A stretch of DNA of 31,206 bases. Source: Betaproteobacteria bacterium. Lineage in GTDB: Bacteria > Pseudomonadota > Gammaproteobacteria > Burkholderiales > Burkholderiaceae_E. The number at the start of each line of letters is the position of its first letter. Positions within the stretch are counted from its first letter, which is position 1. Position numbers and translations under genes: made by a program. Under the pieces are notes generated by a model, which did no database searches, was not told the origin of the DNA, and worked only from the letters and a program-made list of their open reading frames with translations. Of the stretch, positions 1 through 8,393 are shown one piece after another. The stretch lies in the NCBI GenBank assembly GCA_009925965.1, contig RFPW01000001.1:1-31206 (forward strand). The letters run 5' to 3'.

Positions 1-1
1 G

Positions 2-91
2 AGGTTGATGGGTCACCGGAACATCGCTGTGACCGCCACCTACATCGACGCCAATGACGACATGCTGAGGAACGCGGTGGCGCTGCTGTGA
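2..91 (+). CDS. Tyrosine recombinase/integrase, C-terminal end only
   Basis: The first 29 codons in frame 2 read LMGHRNIAVTATYIDAND followed by a short tail and TGA. This matches the end of the catalytic domain of phage-type tyrosine recombinases: the 'LGH' box gives the penultimate catalytic His, and the Tyr in TATYI sits where the DNA-attacking tyrosine lies. The rest of the gene is outside the window, so it cannot be said whether the enzyme is complete. It is followed after 33 bases by the 3' end of a decayed cupin gene on the other strand and by a second integrase remnant, which suggests an old integration site. Confidence 0.7.
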   Translation, partial: RLMGHRNIAVTATYIDANDDMLRNAVALL

Positions 92-124
92 TGTGGCATT
101 GGCAAAGGAAGAGTTGGCAGAGCG

Positions 125-523
125 TCAACGCTGCCGATGCTGTGTACCCAAGCTCGCCGTCACGAAGAGCACAGTAGCCGTGTTTTCTAGGTCCGCAGCG
201 TGCCAGATACCCTGTTGATTAATCACACAGCGACCCTAGGGCAGATGCGTGAACATTCACTCGCCGCTCAGGTCCTGCTGGATAAGGGATATCTCTCCCA
301 AAATGCAAATGACGACTTCATTACCATTGGGACGCATCTCCCACGTGTCCCACGACTTCGTGAAAGTGTGAAGGCTCACCAGCCTACCGTTCAGCCCGTC
401 ACCGAGGTGACACTTAATGTTAGCTTCGTACCAAGCCATCCCATCGGTGAACTCGGGTTCGGAGGCCGCCGTCGCGCCGATGCCAAGTTAAACGGGGTGC
501 GAATGAATGTCACTTCCAGTCAT
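125..523 (-). pseudogene. Cupin-domain protein pseudogene with three in-frame stop codons
   Basis: Reading the minus strand from ATG at 523 to TGA at 127-125 gives one continuous 133-codon frame interrupted by TAA (490-488), TGA (259-257) and TAG (238-236). Between the stops the peptide is coherent: GRLVSLHTFTKSWDTWEM, then NGNEVVICILGEISLIQQD, then INQQGIWHAADLE and LFVTASLGTQHRQR. These are the usual cupin beta-barrel segments: the first conserved half around WEMRPNGNEV and the second half around PG-x-WH-x-AD. The length is normal for a small single-domain cupin of about 130 residues. No insertion or deletion is needed, so decay was by point mutation. The longer open frame on the plus strand here is an antisense shadow. 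Function of the ancestral protein is unknown beyond the fold. Confidence 0.75.
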
Positions 524-615
524 GTTGGGCTTCCACATCGGTGAATAAAAGGGGCAAAAACTTGAATAGACTTTCCCGGTTAACTGAGGCGACTTAGAAA
601 CGCTAATCACAATAA

Positions 616-1083
616 TTGCCGGTAACCACAGGGGTAGAGCGCCATCTATGTGGCCGCAGAGAACATCCCGATGATCGACTGATTCGCCGGATCGAAATCA
701 GCCCTGATCTGAACGATGTGATCGTGTTTATGGTCAATAGCTATATCCGGCCCACGGACCTCAAGCACATGCAGCACCGGCACGTGCAGGTGGTCCGCCG
801 GGAATTCACCTACCTGAGATTGATGCTGCCACCCAGCAAGGGTCACAGCTTTCCCATCACCACAATGCCCTGGGCGGTCAAGGTCTATGAGCGCATTCGT
901 GCAAGACGGCTCAAGGCATCAGGTGGGCGGGACATACCCATCAATGAGTACGTGTTTTATCCCGAGTACCCCAATCGGGACTATGCGCTGAAGCAGATCC
1001 AGCGCCAGTTCGAAGTTCTGCTGGCCGTCACCGGGCTGCGGGTGAAAGGCGTCAAGGACCAGGATAACGACCGCACTCTCTAA
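616..1083 (+). pseudogene. Tyrosine recombinase/integrase remnant (middle part of the catalytic domain)
   Basis: An open frame beginning at a TTG reads through a region resembling the N-terminal half of a phage integrase catalytic domain. SYIRPTDLKHMQ carries the first catalytic Arg, and LPPSKGHSFPI has the beta-hairpin Lys followed by the conserved P-[IL]. The frame ends at TAA just after DRTL, exactly where related integrases continue with a 'YSLRHT'-type box; the codons after the stop still read SL. The second catalytic His/Arg and the nucleophilic Tyr are absent, and no N-terminal DNA-binding domain is visible. It should be inactive. It is not the same gene as the recombinase end at the left edge. 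Confidence 0.6.
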
Positions 1084-1230
1084 AGCCTGCCGCGCGAACG
1101 TAGAGGTGTTTCGCACGACTTCGACGAACTTGAGGGGCGCAGTCCCTTACGACCACTCAGTGTAAGTACCCAGTGAATTCTTTCGGGGGCCATGATTCAA
1201 TCGGATAAAATTCGGATTGGAGATGGTTCT

Positions 1231-3322
1231 ATGCCCAGCGACATGACCTTACAACTCTCAGCACTTTGCGGACTCGCCGCAGTTGCCTACGGTTTCGTTC
1301 AGCGGCGCTGGATCCTCGGGCTGTCCGCCGGCAATGCCCGGATGCAGGAGATTGCGGACGCAATTCAGCAGGGTGCAGCCGCCTACCTGGCCCGTCAGTA
1401 CCGAACCATCGCCGTGGTGGGGGCCATCCTGTTCATCATCATCGCCTTGATCCCCGCCCTGGGCACGACGACCGCTTTTGCATTCGCCCTCGGCGCGACC
1501 CTCTCTGGCGCCTGTGGCTTCATTGGCATGAATGTTTCGGTGCGCGCCAATGTGCGGACGGCGCACGCAGCGTCTCAGGGTATTCCTGAAGCGCTGAATG
1601 TCGCCTTTCGCGGAGGTGCCATCACCGGCATGCTCGTCGTCGGACTTGGCCTTCTGGGGGTCAGCGGCATGTTCTGGGCGCTCACCCGGGACCTGAACGA
1701 CGCTGTTGGGGCAGCGGCAGGCGCGGAGCTTTCAACAAGACTCAAACCCTTGATGGGGTTCGCGTTCGGGTCTTCGCTGATTTCGATCTTTGCCCGACTG
1801 GGGGGGGGAATCTTCACCAAAGGGGCTGACGTCGGTGCCGATCTCGTCGGCAAAGTCGAAGCGGGTATCCCCGAGGATGATCCCCGCAACCCTGCCGTCA
1901 TCGCAGATAACGTCGGCGATAACGTTGGCGACTGCGCTGGAATGGCGGCGGACCTCTTCGAAACCTATGCCGTCACCCTGATCGCGACCATGGTCCTGGG
2001 CGCCCTAGTCGTCCCGGCTGCGCCAAAAGCTGCCGCCCTGTACCCAATTGCCTTGGGCGGATTTTCGATTCTGGCGTCGATCATCGGATGCCAATTCGTA
2101 AAGGGAACTCCCGGAATGAAAAACGTCATGCCAGCGCTCTACAAGGGCTTGGCTGTCGCCGGGGTGCTGTCTCTGATCGGTTTTTACTTTATCACTCAGG
2201 CCGTGATGCCGGACAACGCCATTCGCGAAACCGGCAGCCAGATCCGATTATTCGCATCGGCCACTGTTGGCCTCGTCCTCACGGCTGCGATGGTCTGGAT
2301 CACGGAGTACTACACCGGGACCGAGTACGCTCCGGTGCGCCATGTGGCGCAAGCGTCCACCACCGGCCATGGGACCAACATCATCGCCGGGCTTGGCGTC
2401 TCGATGCGATCGACCGCCTGGCCGGTTATTTTCGTTTGTCTGGCCATCCTCGCCGCCTATGGATGGGCTTTACGGGATCGCGACTGCGGCGATGTCCATG
2501 CTATCGATGGCCGGCATCATCGTCGCACTGGACGCCTACGGTCCCATCACGGATAACGCGGGCGGAATCGCCGAAATGGCCGACTTACCGGAGAGCGTTC
2601 GCAACGTCACGGACCCCCTGGACGCCGTGGGCAACACGACCAAAGCGGTCACCAAGGGCTATGCAATTGGTTCAGCAGGACTCGCAGCCCTCGTTCTGTT
2701 TGCCGACTACACCCACGCGCTGGAGGCGATCGGCAGGCACATTGTTTTTGATTTATCAAACCATCTGGTGATCGTCGGCCTGTTCATTGGCGGACTGATC
2801 CCCTATCTGTTTGGCGCGATGGCGATGGAGGCCGTTGGCCGGGCCGCTGGCGCAGTGGTCGAAGAGGTGCGTCGCCAGTTTCGCGACATCAAGGGCATCA
2901 TGGACGGGACGGGCAAACCGGAATACGGGCGCGCCGTCGACATGCTGACCACGGCAGCCATCCGCGAAATGATCATTCCGTCGCTGCTACCGGTCGTCGT
3001 TCCGGTAGCCGTCGGCTTGCTACTCGGCCCGGAGGCGCTGGGCGGACTTTTGATGGGCACGATCGTGACCGGTCTCTTTGTCGCCATCTCGATGTGTACT
3101 GGCGGTGGCGCCTGGGACAATGCCAAAAAATATATCGAAGAGGGTAATTTTGGCGGTAAAGGGTCCGAGGCTCACAAGGCCGCTGTGACCGGAGACACCG
3201 TTGGCGACCCCTACAAGGACACTGCTGGCCCGGCGATTAACCCCTTGATCAAGATCATCAACATCGTGGCGTTGCTGATTGTCCCCCTGTTGGGCACTGG
3301 ACTGTTGAACGTGGGCGGCTAG
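1231..3322 (+). pseudogene. hppA: Membrane-bound proton-translocating pyrophosphatase HppA, frameshifted
   Basis: HppA splits pyrophosphate and pumps H+ across the inner membrane. Frame 1 gives the N-terminal ~410 residues, with the family signature GGGIFTKGADVGADLVGKVE and DNVGDNVGDCAGMAADLFE. Frame 2 gives the rest, including DAYGPITDNAGGIAEMA, CTGGGAWDNAKKYIEEG and TVGDPYKDTAGPAINP. The switch falls at 2461-2470, between LAILAAYGW and GLYGIATAAM. Both halves are fully conserved on either side, so this is a single recent lesion (net loss of 2 or 5 bases, or gain of 1) or a sequencing error. GNTTKAVTKG has Lys and Thr at the positions typical of K+-independent H+-PPases. ATG 1231 is preferred because GGAG lies 8 bases upstream; an in-frame ATG at 1192 is possible. 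Without the shift the protein would be about 698 residues, a normal length. Confidence 0.9.
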
Positions 3323-3369
3323 CGGAGCACTCTACCGGGGGCCCCCTGGTCATGCGCTTCATGCGTGGG

Positions 3370-3909
3370 TCACTGGGGGTTCTCTTGGTTAAATCGGCGC
3401 ACGCCTTCCAGAATTTCCTGTTTGGCGGAGTCCGGTCCCTCCCAACCTTGCACCTTGACCCATTTCCCGGCCTCGAGATCCTTGTAGTGCTCAAAAAAGT
3501 GCTGAATGGCCTTCAGACGCAAGGGGTTCATGTCTTCGGGTTTCTGCCAGTGGGTATAAATGGGCAGGATCCTGTCCTCAGGCACCGCGAGTAACTTCGC
3601 GTCACCGCCGGCCTCATCATCCATCTTGAGCACGCCAATCGGACGGCAACTGACCACCACCCCAGGAATCAGTGGAAACGGCGTAATCACCAACACATCA
3701 ACCGGATCGCCATCATCGGCGATGGTCTTCGGTACATACCCGTAGTTGCAGGGATAGTGCATCGACGTGCTCATGAACCGGTCGACGAAGATCGCTCTTG
3801 TCTTTTTGTCGACCTCGTATTTGATCGGATCAGAATTCATCGGGATTTCGATAATCACGTTGAAATGCTCAGGGGCTCGTTTCCCTGGTCCGACTCGATC
3901 AAGATTCAT
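3370..3909 (-). CDS. ppa: Soluble inorganic pyrophosphatase (family I)
   Basis: Hydrolyses cytoplasmic pyrophosphate to two phosphates, pulling biosynthetic reactions forward. The 179-residue length is normal for bacterial family I enzymes. Diagnostic features are IPMNSDPIKYEVDK near the N-terminus, RFMSTSMHYPCNYGYVP, and the metal-binding signature DDGDPVDVLV (about residues 65-75), followed by KMDDEAGGDAKLLAVP. GGAG lies just upstream of the ATG. It is the last gene of the hem cluster, 51 bases after hemY, and converges on hppA with only 47 bases between the stops. Because hppA is frameshifted, this may be the only working pyrophosphatase seen in the window. Confidence 0.97.
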   Translation of the reverse strand: MNLDRVGPGKRAPEHFNVIIEIPMNSDPIKYEVDKKTRAIFVDRFMSTSMHYPCNYGYVPKTIADDGDPVDVLVITPFPLIPGVVVSCRPIGVLKMDDEAGGDAKLLAVPEDRILPIYTHWQKPEDMNPLRLKAIQHFFEHYKDLEAGKWVKVQGWEGPDSAKQEILEGVRRFNQENPQ

Positions 3910-3960
3910 GCGGTGCTCCGATACGGCGATAGATTTGAAGCGCGAGATGATAACAAGTCG

Positions 3961-5253
3961 TCAGGCGTCGATCGCCGGCGGCGCCACCGGTGCGGCGGTT
4001 TTTACGCCGATTTGTGCGCCGATCTGCGTACCGATCGGGGACGACATACTCAAGCCCAAACCCCTAGTCCCGTGCGCCGATTCAGCGCTCGCCATCGCAC
4101 TCGCACGCCAGTGTTCCGCAGCCTGTGTTGACTCGCCCAAGGCCTCATGCAAACGCGCCAATGCCCCATGAATCGGCGCCGATCCGGGGGCGAAGCGTAA
4201 CGCCTGCGTCAGATATTCACGCGCTTTGCCCCACAACTTTTCGAGGAGACAAAGTTCGCCAAGAAGCAGGAGCAATTCGCTCTCCGTTGGATATCGTGCC
4301 CGCCATTGCTCGGCGCGCGCGAGACGATCGCGAGGCGCCACCCCTTCGATCCGCGCATATTGAGCGCCGAGGCGGGACGACCATTCCTGTTCGAGTACGG
4401 CTTCGATGATCCGGCAGGAGGCTTCACGATCACCTGCCCGAACAAACGCTCGGGCGGCCGCATCGGCAATCGGAATCACTTGTCGATCGCGTTCAGCTAC
4501 TTCATTCCAGGATCGACGCACCGAGACCAAATCATCGGTTGCTGCATCAAAGAGCGCTGTATGGGCCGTGATTCGCAACCGCATTGAAACCGTCGGGTGC
4601 AGCGCATCGCGCTTATCTAACGAACGCAGGGTGCGCAAGACCGCTGACCAATTTCCGGCCTGCTCATAAGCCCGCAATGCCACACGTTGAGCGTAGAGAT
4701 GCCGCGCACCACCAGCCTGCATCGCCGTCAGCGCCTCGATCGCAGATTCGGCCCGACGCTCCTCCACCGCCAATTCCGCCCGGGTCATTAGCAGGGCCTG
4801 CTGCAAACGGGCGTCGTCGGTCACCCGATTGAGCCAAGCATCACGCCGACCGAATTCCTGCAGACGATGCGCCGCGCGTGCCGCAACCAATGCCGCCGTT
4901 CCAGCCAACGCCGGCACCTCCTGAGCCGTTTGTGCCATGCGCTCGCTACGACCGAACCGTCCCTCAAAAAACGCCAACACCGCATCGCGCAGCGCATCTG
5001 TGGCCAACTGAGCGCGGCGACGTTCTCGGTACTCGCGCACCCGACCGGGTAACTCCAGGGCACGGCGGATCCCAATCAGAAACAGATGAAAAAAAACAAA
5101 TCCTAAGGTCAGAATCAGCGCCACCAAATTGACCGATGCATCGATCCGATAAGGGGGCCAGAGGATCGACACGTTGCCGATGTTGACGCGTGCGAGCAAA
5201 GCGACCGCCACAGCGACTGCGAATAGCAAAATCGACCAGATTAACCAGCGCAT
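3961..5253 (-). CDS. hemY: HemY, inner-membrane TPR protein of the haem cluster
   Basis: 430 residues, the usual size for proteobacterial HemY (not the Bacillus oxidase of the same name). Two N-terminal membrane segments are seen (about residues 5-22 and 42-62) with the conserved WPPYRIDASVNL loop between them, followed by RRALELPGRVREYRERRR. The rest is alanine-, leucine- and arginine-rich helical repeat sequence typical of TPRs. Known members sit beside HemX at the inner membrane and are linked to late haem synthesis; the exact role is unsettled. It starts 7 bases after the hemX stop, so they are almost certainly co-transcribed. The extreme C-terminus contains a small imperfect repeat, IGTQIGAQIG. 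Confidence 0.93.
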   Translation of the reverse strand: MRWLIWSILLFAVAVAVALLARVNIGNVSILWPPYRIDASVNLVALILTLGFVFFHLFLIGIRRALELPGRVREYRERRRAQLATDALRDAVLAFFEGRFGRSERMAQTAQEVPALAGTAALVAARAAHRLQEFGRRDAWLNRVTDDARLQQALLMTRAELAVEERRAESAIEALTAMQAGGARHLYAQRVALRAYEQAGNWSAVLRTLRSLDKRDALHPTVSMRLRITAHTALFDAATDDLVSVRRSWNEVAERDRQVIPIADAAARAFVRAGDREASCRIIEAVLEQEWSSRLGAQYARIEGVAPRDRLARAEQWRARYPTESELLLLLGELCLLEKLWGKAREYLTQALRFAPGSAPIHGALARLHEALGESTQAAEHWRASAMASAESAHGTRGLGLSMSSPIGTQIGAQIGVKTAAPVAPPAIDA

Positions 5254-5260
5254 CGCGAAC

Positions 5261-6529
5261 CTAGCCTGGCTCGCGGGCAGCCCGCACCAATCGGATCGCG
5301 GAGAGACTCTGATGGATCGAGGGCAACGGGACGTTACTACTGACCGAACGAATCTGATCTAAGGTCAGGATGGCCTGCGCAACTAAACGCTGATCGCGGT
5401 CAAACCAGTGCTCGAGCGTTTCGACAGCCTGCTCGATATCAAACCGGAGGATGGCATCGTTTCGGGTCAATAACGCCCAACGTGCCTGGGCAAGCCGCAG
5501 CTTCAGGTTTTCACGGACGAACCAGGCCTGCTCGGGCGCCAGCAACATCGCATCTGGCCGGTCAATTCGCCGCACGCGCACCCAATGGCCGAGTTCCTGA
5601 AAGACCAGCGACCAATCGGCCAGACGTCGCGTCCAACCCTCGGGGCCCAGACCGAGTAATGCAGCGAGCCGAGCGGGGCTCAGGAGGCTATCCGACGTTG
5701 CTCCCGAAGTTGCTCCCGACGATTCACGCGACGATTCAATCGATGGCGCCGCGGGCTTATTAATCTTAGGGTTTGTGCGGTCATCGGGCTTGCCCGGCAA
5801 CCGAGGCTCCGATAACAGGGGCATCTTGTCTATGCCCTCAGAGATCGTTTCTAGTTTTGCGGCAAGCGCACCCACGTCAACCGCCTCGGCCTGCCGCAAG
5901 AGCACCAGATCCGCTGCCACGGCCCGCCGTATCGGGGATTGCAAGGGTAGTCTGATTCGGTCGAGCCTTGCGTCCGCCTCCTGCAGCGCGAGCAATGCCG
6001 CGCGCACATTCCCACCCAATTGCAATTGTTGAGATGCAGAAACCAAGGTTGATTCCACCTCGGCCAACACCGCATCGTTGCGGGATTGCGCTAGCTCCTG
6101 ATAGAGCCGCTCGAGTTGCGCCTGCTGCGCCACCGAATCACTCAGTTTGGCCTCAAGTGCCGCAAGCCGATTTTGGGAATCACGCAAAGCGTCAGTGGCT
6201 TGCCGCAACTGCGAGCCCGTATCCGCGAGATTCCTTTCTGCCCCTTGTAATCGACGCACCACCTCACGCTCGACTACATCGGCACGCTTCGCAATCCACC
6301 ATCCCCCAAACAACGTCAAGGCGATCGCAAGCACGGACAAAACGAGCGGCCGGTCAATCGCTGGCAGAGACCAACGCCAACGCCACGGATTCGGGCGAGG
6401 TGGTTCCTCCAGCATCACCACCGACTCAAGGCCAGACTCCGCTGCAGACGCTCCGGCGAGTCCTTCCGGCCCCGCCATTGCGGGCGCAGCGCTGCCTTCA
6501 GTCAGGGGTATTGTCGAGGGATTGACCAC
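5261..6529 (-). CDS. hemX: HemX, membrane-anchored coiled-coil protein (putative uroporphyrinogen-III C-methyltransferase family)
   Basis: A Pro/Ala-rich N-terminal tail precedes one membrane segment (VLSVLAIALTLFGGWWIAK). A long coiled coil follows (about 75 residues around RNLADTGSQLRQATDALRDS) and then the HemX domain, with ARWALLTRNDAILRFDIEQA near the end. Proteins of this type are often labelled uroporphyrinogen-III methyltransferase because of gene location, but no methyltransferase motif is visible here, so a structural or scaffolding role is more likely. The frame is open up to 6661, overlapping hemD heavily; a GTG at 6529 (27-base overlap with hemD) or an ATG at 6478 are more reasonable starts. 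No clear ribosome binding site decides between them. A Ser/Thr/Gly-rich linker (SSGATSGATSDS) separates the coiled coil from the C-terminal domain. Confidence 0.88.
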   Translation of the reverse strand: MVNPSTIPLTEGSAAPAMAGPEGLAGASAAESGLESVVMLEEPPRPNPWRWRWSLPAIDRPLVLSVLAIALTLFGGWWIAKRADVVEREVVRRLQGAERNLADTGSQLRQATDALRDSQNRLAALEAKLSDSVAQQAQLERLYQELAQSRNDAVLAEVESTLVSASQQLQLGGNVRAALLALQEADARLDRIRLPLQSPIRRAVAADLVLLRQAEAVDVGALAAKLETISEGIDKMPLLSEPRLPGKPDDRTNPKINKPAAPSIESSRESSGATSGATSDSLLSPARLAALLGLGPEGWTRRLADWSLVFQELGHWVRVRRIDRPDAMLLAPEQAWFVRENLKLRLAQARWALLTRNDAILRFDIEQAVETLEHWFDRDQRLVAQAILTLDQIRSVSSNVPLPSIHQSLSAIRLVRAAREPG

Positions 6530-7350
6530 AGGTCTGATGATAACGCGGCGTCCAGAGCAGACGCCCCCGGTGGGATTCGCTGAATCGAATGAAAACCCGC
6601 ATTGATCAATGATTGTTCGATTCGGGGATGGATTGTCAAAAAGGGCTGCGCGTGCATCCACCTCTGGGCTGTTAACGGCCAGTCCGCAGCAATGCGATTC
6701 AGGGCCTCAGCCGTTGATGATTGAGTTACGACCCCCACCCAGGCCGCCCGTCGTGAACAAAGCACGTTTAATCGGTCGATCGCTCCACTATCGGGCTCGC
6801 AGCGTTGATTGCGGTACGCCGTTAACCAATCACATGCGATGCCCATCGGCTGGAATTCTGCTGCCCAATCGGTCCCGCTCGTAGCGCCGCCAACCACCAG
6901 TATCCGACCGGCTCTGACGCCCTCCTCCCGGATTGAGTCCAGCAATGAACGGGCGTCCCAGGGTGCTCGCTTCGGAGCCATGCAGCGCACCGACGGCGGC
7001 AACCCAGCCGACGTCAAAGCCTCGAACGTCCCCGGGCCAACCGTGGCAACCGCGATGGCGTCGGGCCATTCGCTCAGGTCGGACGATTGAGCCTCGCCCT
7101 GAAAAGCCAGCACTGCGCTTGGACTTACGAAGACGACGACATCCCAACCCGGGTCCTCTCCTGCGAAGGGATCGCCAGCACGAAAAATATGCGATCGAGC
7201 AACCGCGACGGCATCGGCAAAAGGAGCGATCTCCAGGATCGAAAACGGGAGTACGAGAGGATCATAGCCTTGCCTGGACAGACCTACAGCGATGGTCGTC
7301 ACCCTCGGAGCCGGCTGAGTTAACAAGACTACTCTGGCGCTGGAAGTCAC
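6502..7350 (-). CDS. hemD: Uroporphyrinogen-III synthase
   Basis: Closes hydroxymethylbilane to uroporphyrinogen III with inversion of ring D, the step after HemC. At 282 residues it is near the family size. HemD sequences diverge strongly; recognisable parts are LTQPAPR near the start, VVFVSPSAVLAF in the first domain, ATVGPGTFEAL, and ILVVGGATSGTDWAAEF followed by CDWLTAYRNQR in the second domain. The position between hemC (46-base gap) and hemX supports the call. The start is GTG at 7350 with no strong ribosome binding site. The product appears complete. Confidence 0.92.
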   Translation of the reverse strand: MTSSARVVLLTQPAPRVTTIAVGLSRQGYDPLVLPFSILEIAPFADAVAVARSHIFRAGDPFAGEDPGWDVVVFVSPSAVLAFQGEAQSSDLSEWPDAIAVATVGPGTFEALTSAGLPPSVRCMAPKRAPWDARSLLDSIREEGVRAGRILVVGGATSGTDWAAEFQPMGIACDWLTAYRNQRCEPDSGAIDRLNVLCSRRAAWVGVVTQSSTAEALNRIAADWPLTAQRWMHAQPFLTIHPRIEQSLINAGFHSIQRIPPGASALDAALSSDLWSIPRQYP

Positions 7351-7396
7351 CGCTTAGGCTCGGACACGCGCAAAAAGCGCGGCACTGCAATACCGA

Positions 7397-8338
7397 TCAA
7401 GACGCCAAAATCGCTTCGGCGCCCTGGTCGCGTAGTGCAAGCGCGGCCTGCTCGCCGAGGGCTTCTGCTGCCGCCAAGGTTTCCTCGCGGGTCTCAAGCA
7501 CCACGCGGGCGATTCTTGCTCCGTTGATCGACGCAACTAAAGCTTCAAGCCGCAACCCACCTGACGCCTCTCGAGTCGCGAAGGCAGCCAGCGGAACCCG
7601 GCAACTTCCGCCCAAGGCCCGCGAAACGGCGCGTTCAGCCGTGACAGCCAATCGGGTATCGCGATCTTCAAGCGTGGACAGCATGGCAGCCATGTCGTGT
7701 CGATCCGACCGAATCTCGATCCCCAACGCCCCCTGACCAGGCGCTGGCAGACTGTCAACTGGCGGAATCACTGCCCGAATTCGCTCGGCAAGACCAAGGC
7801 GCTTTAACCCTGCGGCCGCGAGCACAATCGCATCAAATTCACCCCGATCAAGTTTCGCCAGACGAGTATCCAGGTTTCCTCGAAGCGGGAGTACTTCACA
7901 GTGCGGAAAGCGCGCTCGCAGCAAAGACGCGCGACGCAAGCTCGAGGTCCCGATCTTTGCCCCTGCCGGCAGAGCCTCGAAGGAGGCATAGGCGGGTGAA
8001 ACGAAGGCGTCGCGCGGATCTTCACGAGGCAAAATCGCCGCCAGCGAGAAGCCGTCGGGCAACTGCATCGGAACATCCTTGAGGGAATGCACCGCAAGAT
8101 CGGCGCGACCATCCATCAACGCCGTTTCAAGTTCTTTTGTGAACAGGCCCTTGCCGCCCACCTCGTGAAGTGCGCGATCTAGAATTTGGTCGCCTTGCGT
8201 CGTCATCCCGAGCAAGGTAACCGCACCCTCAGGCAAACCGGCCGACAATAACGACCGAACATGCTCGGCCTGCCAAAGTGCCAGCCGACTCTCGCGGGTG
8301 GCGATGACCACTCGCTTCGTGGAAGACTCCTGCACCAC
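7397..8338 (-). CDS. hemC: Porphobilinogen deaminase (hydroxymethylbilane synthase)
   Basis: Joins four porphobilinogens into hydroxymethylbilane in the cytoplasm. The 313-residue product has the standard motifs in order: ATRESRLALWQAEHV, GGKGLFTKELE, DLAVHSLKDVP, REDPRDAFVS, IGTSSLRRASLL, LRGNLDTRLAKLD, LPAPGQGALGIE, and GGSCRVPLAAFA. The Cys of the last motif carries the dipyrromethane cofactor. Two adjacent GTG codons (8338 and 8335) can start it; the second is better spaced from AAGGGG (8346-8341). It lies 55 bases after the algR-like regulator, in the same orientation. Confidence 0.97.
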   Translation of the reverse strand: MVQESSTKRVVIATRESRLALWQAEHVRSLLSAGLPEGAVTLLGMTTQGDQILDRALHEVGGKGLFTKELETALMDGRADLAVHSLKDVPMQLPDGFSLAAILPREDPRDAFVSPAYASFEALPAGAKIGTSSLRRASLLRARFPHCEVLPLRGNLDTRLAKLDRGEFDAIVLAAAGLKRLGLAERIRAVIPPVDSLPAPGQGALGIEIRSDRHDMAAMLSTLEDRDTRLAVTAERAVSRALGGSCRVPLAAFATREASGGLRLEALVASINGARIARVVLETREETLAAAEALGEQAALALRDQGAEAILAS

Positions 8339-8393
8339 GATCCCCTTCTTGTCGTAAGGGAAACGATGTTACACCGCCCCCGGCGAACGAGGT

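Noticed and set aside
200..544. Plus-strand open frame of 114 codons
   Set aside because: It is antisense to the cupin pseudogene, has no family pattern, and its composition is not protein-like.
2088..2771. Third open frame of 227 codons inside hppA
   Set aside because: Arg/Pro/Ser-rich shadow; the two other frames together carry all HppA motifs through this stretch.
3323..3369. ACCGGGGGCCCCCTGGT palindrome between hppA and ppa as a bidirectional terminator
   Set aside because: It is symmetric, but has no loop-forming centre and no T-run on either side.
5968..6605. Plus-strand open frames of 185 and 152 codons over hemX
   Set aside because: Pro/Ala/Arg/Ser-rich shadows of the hemX coding strand.
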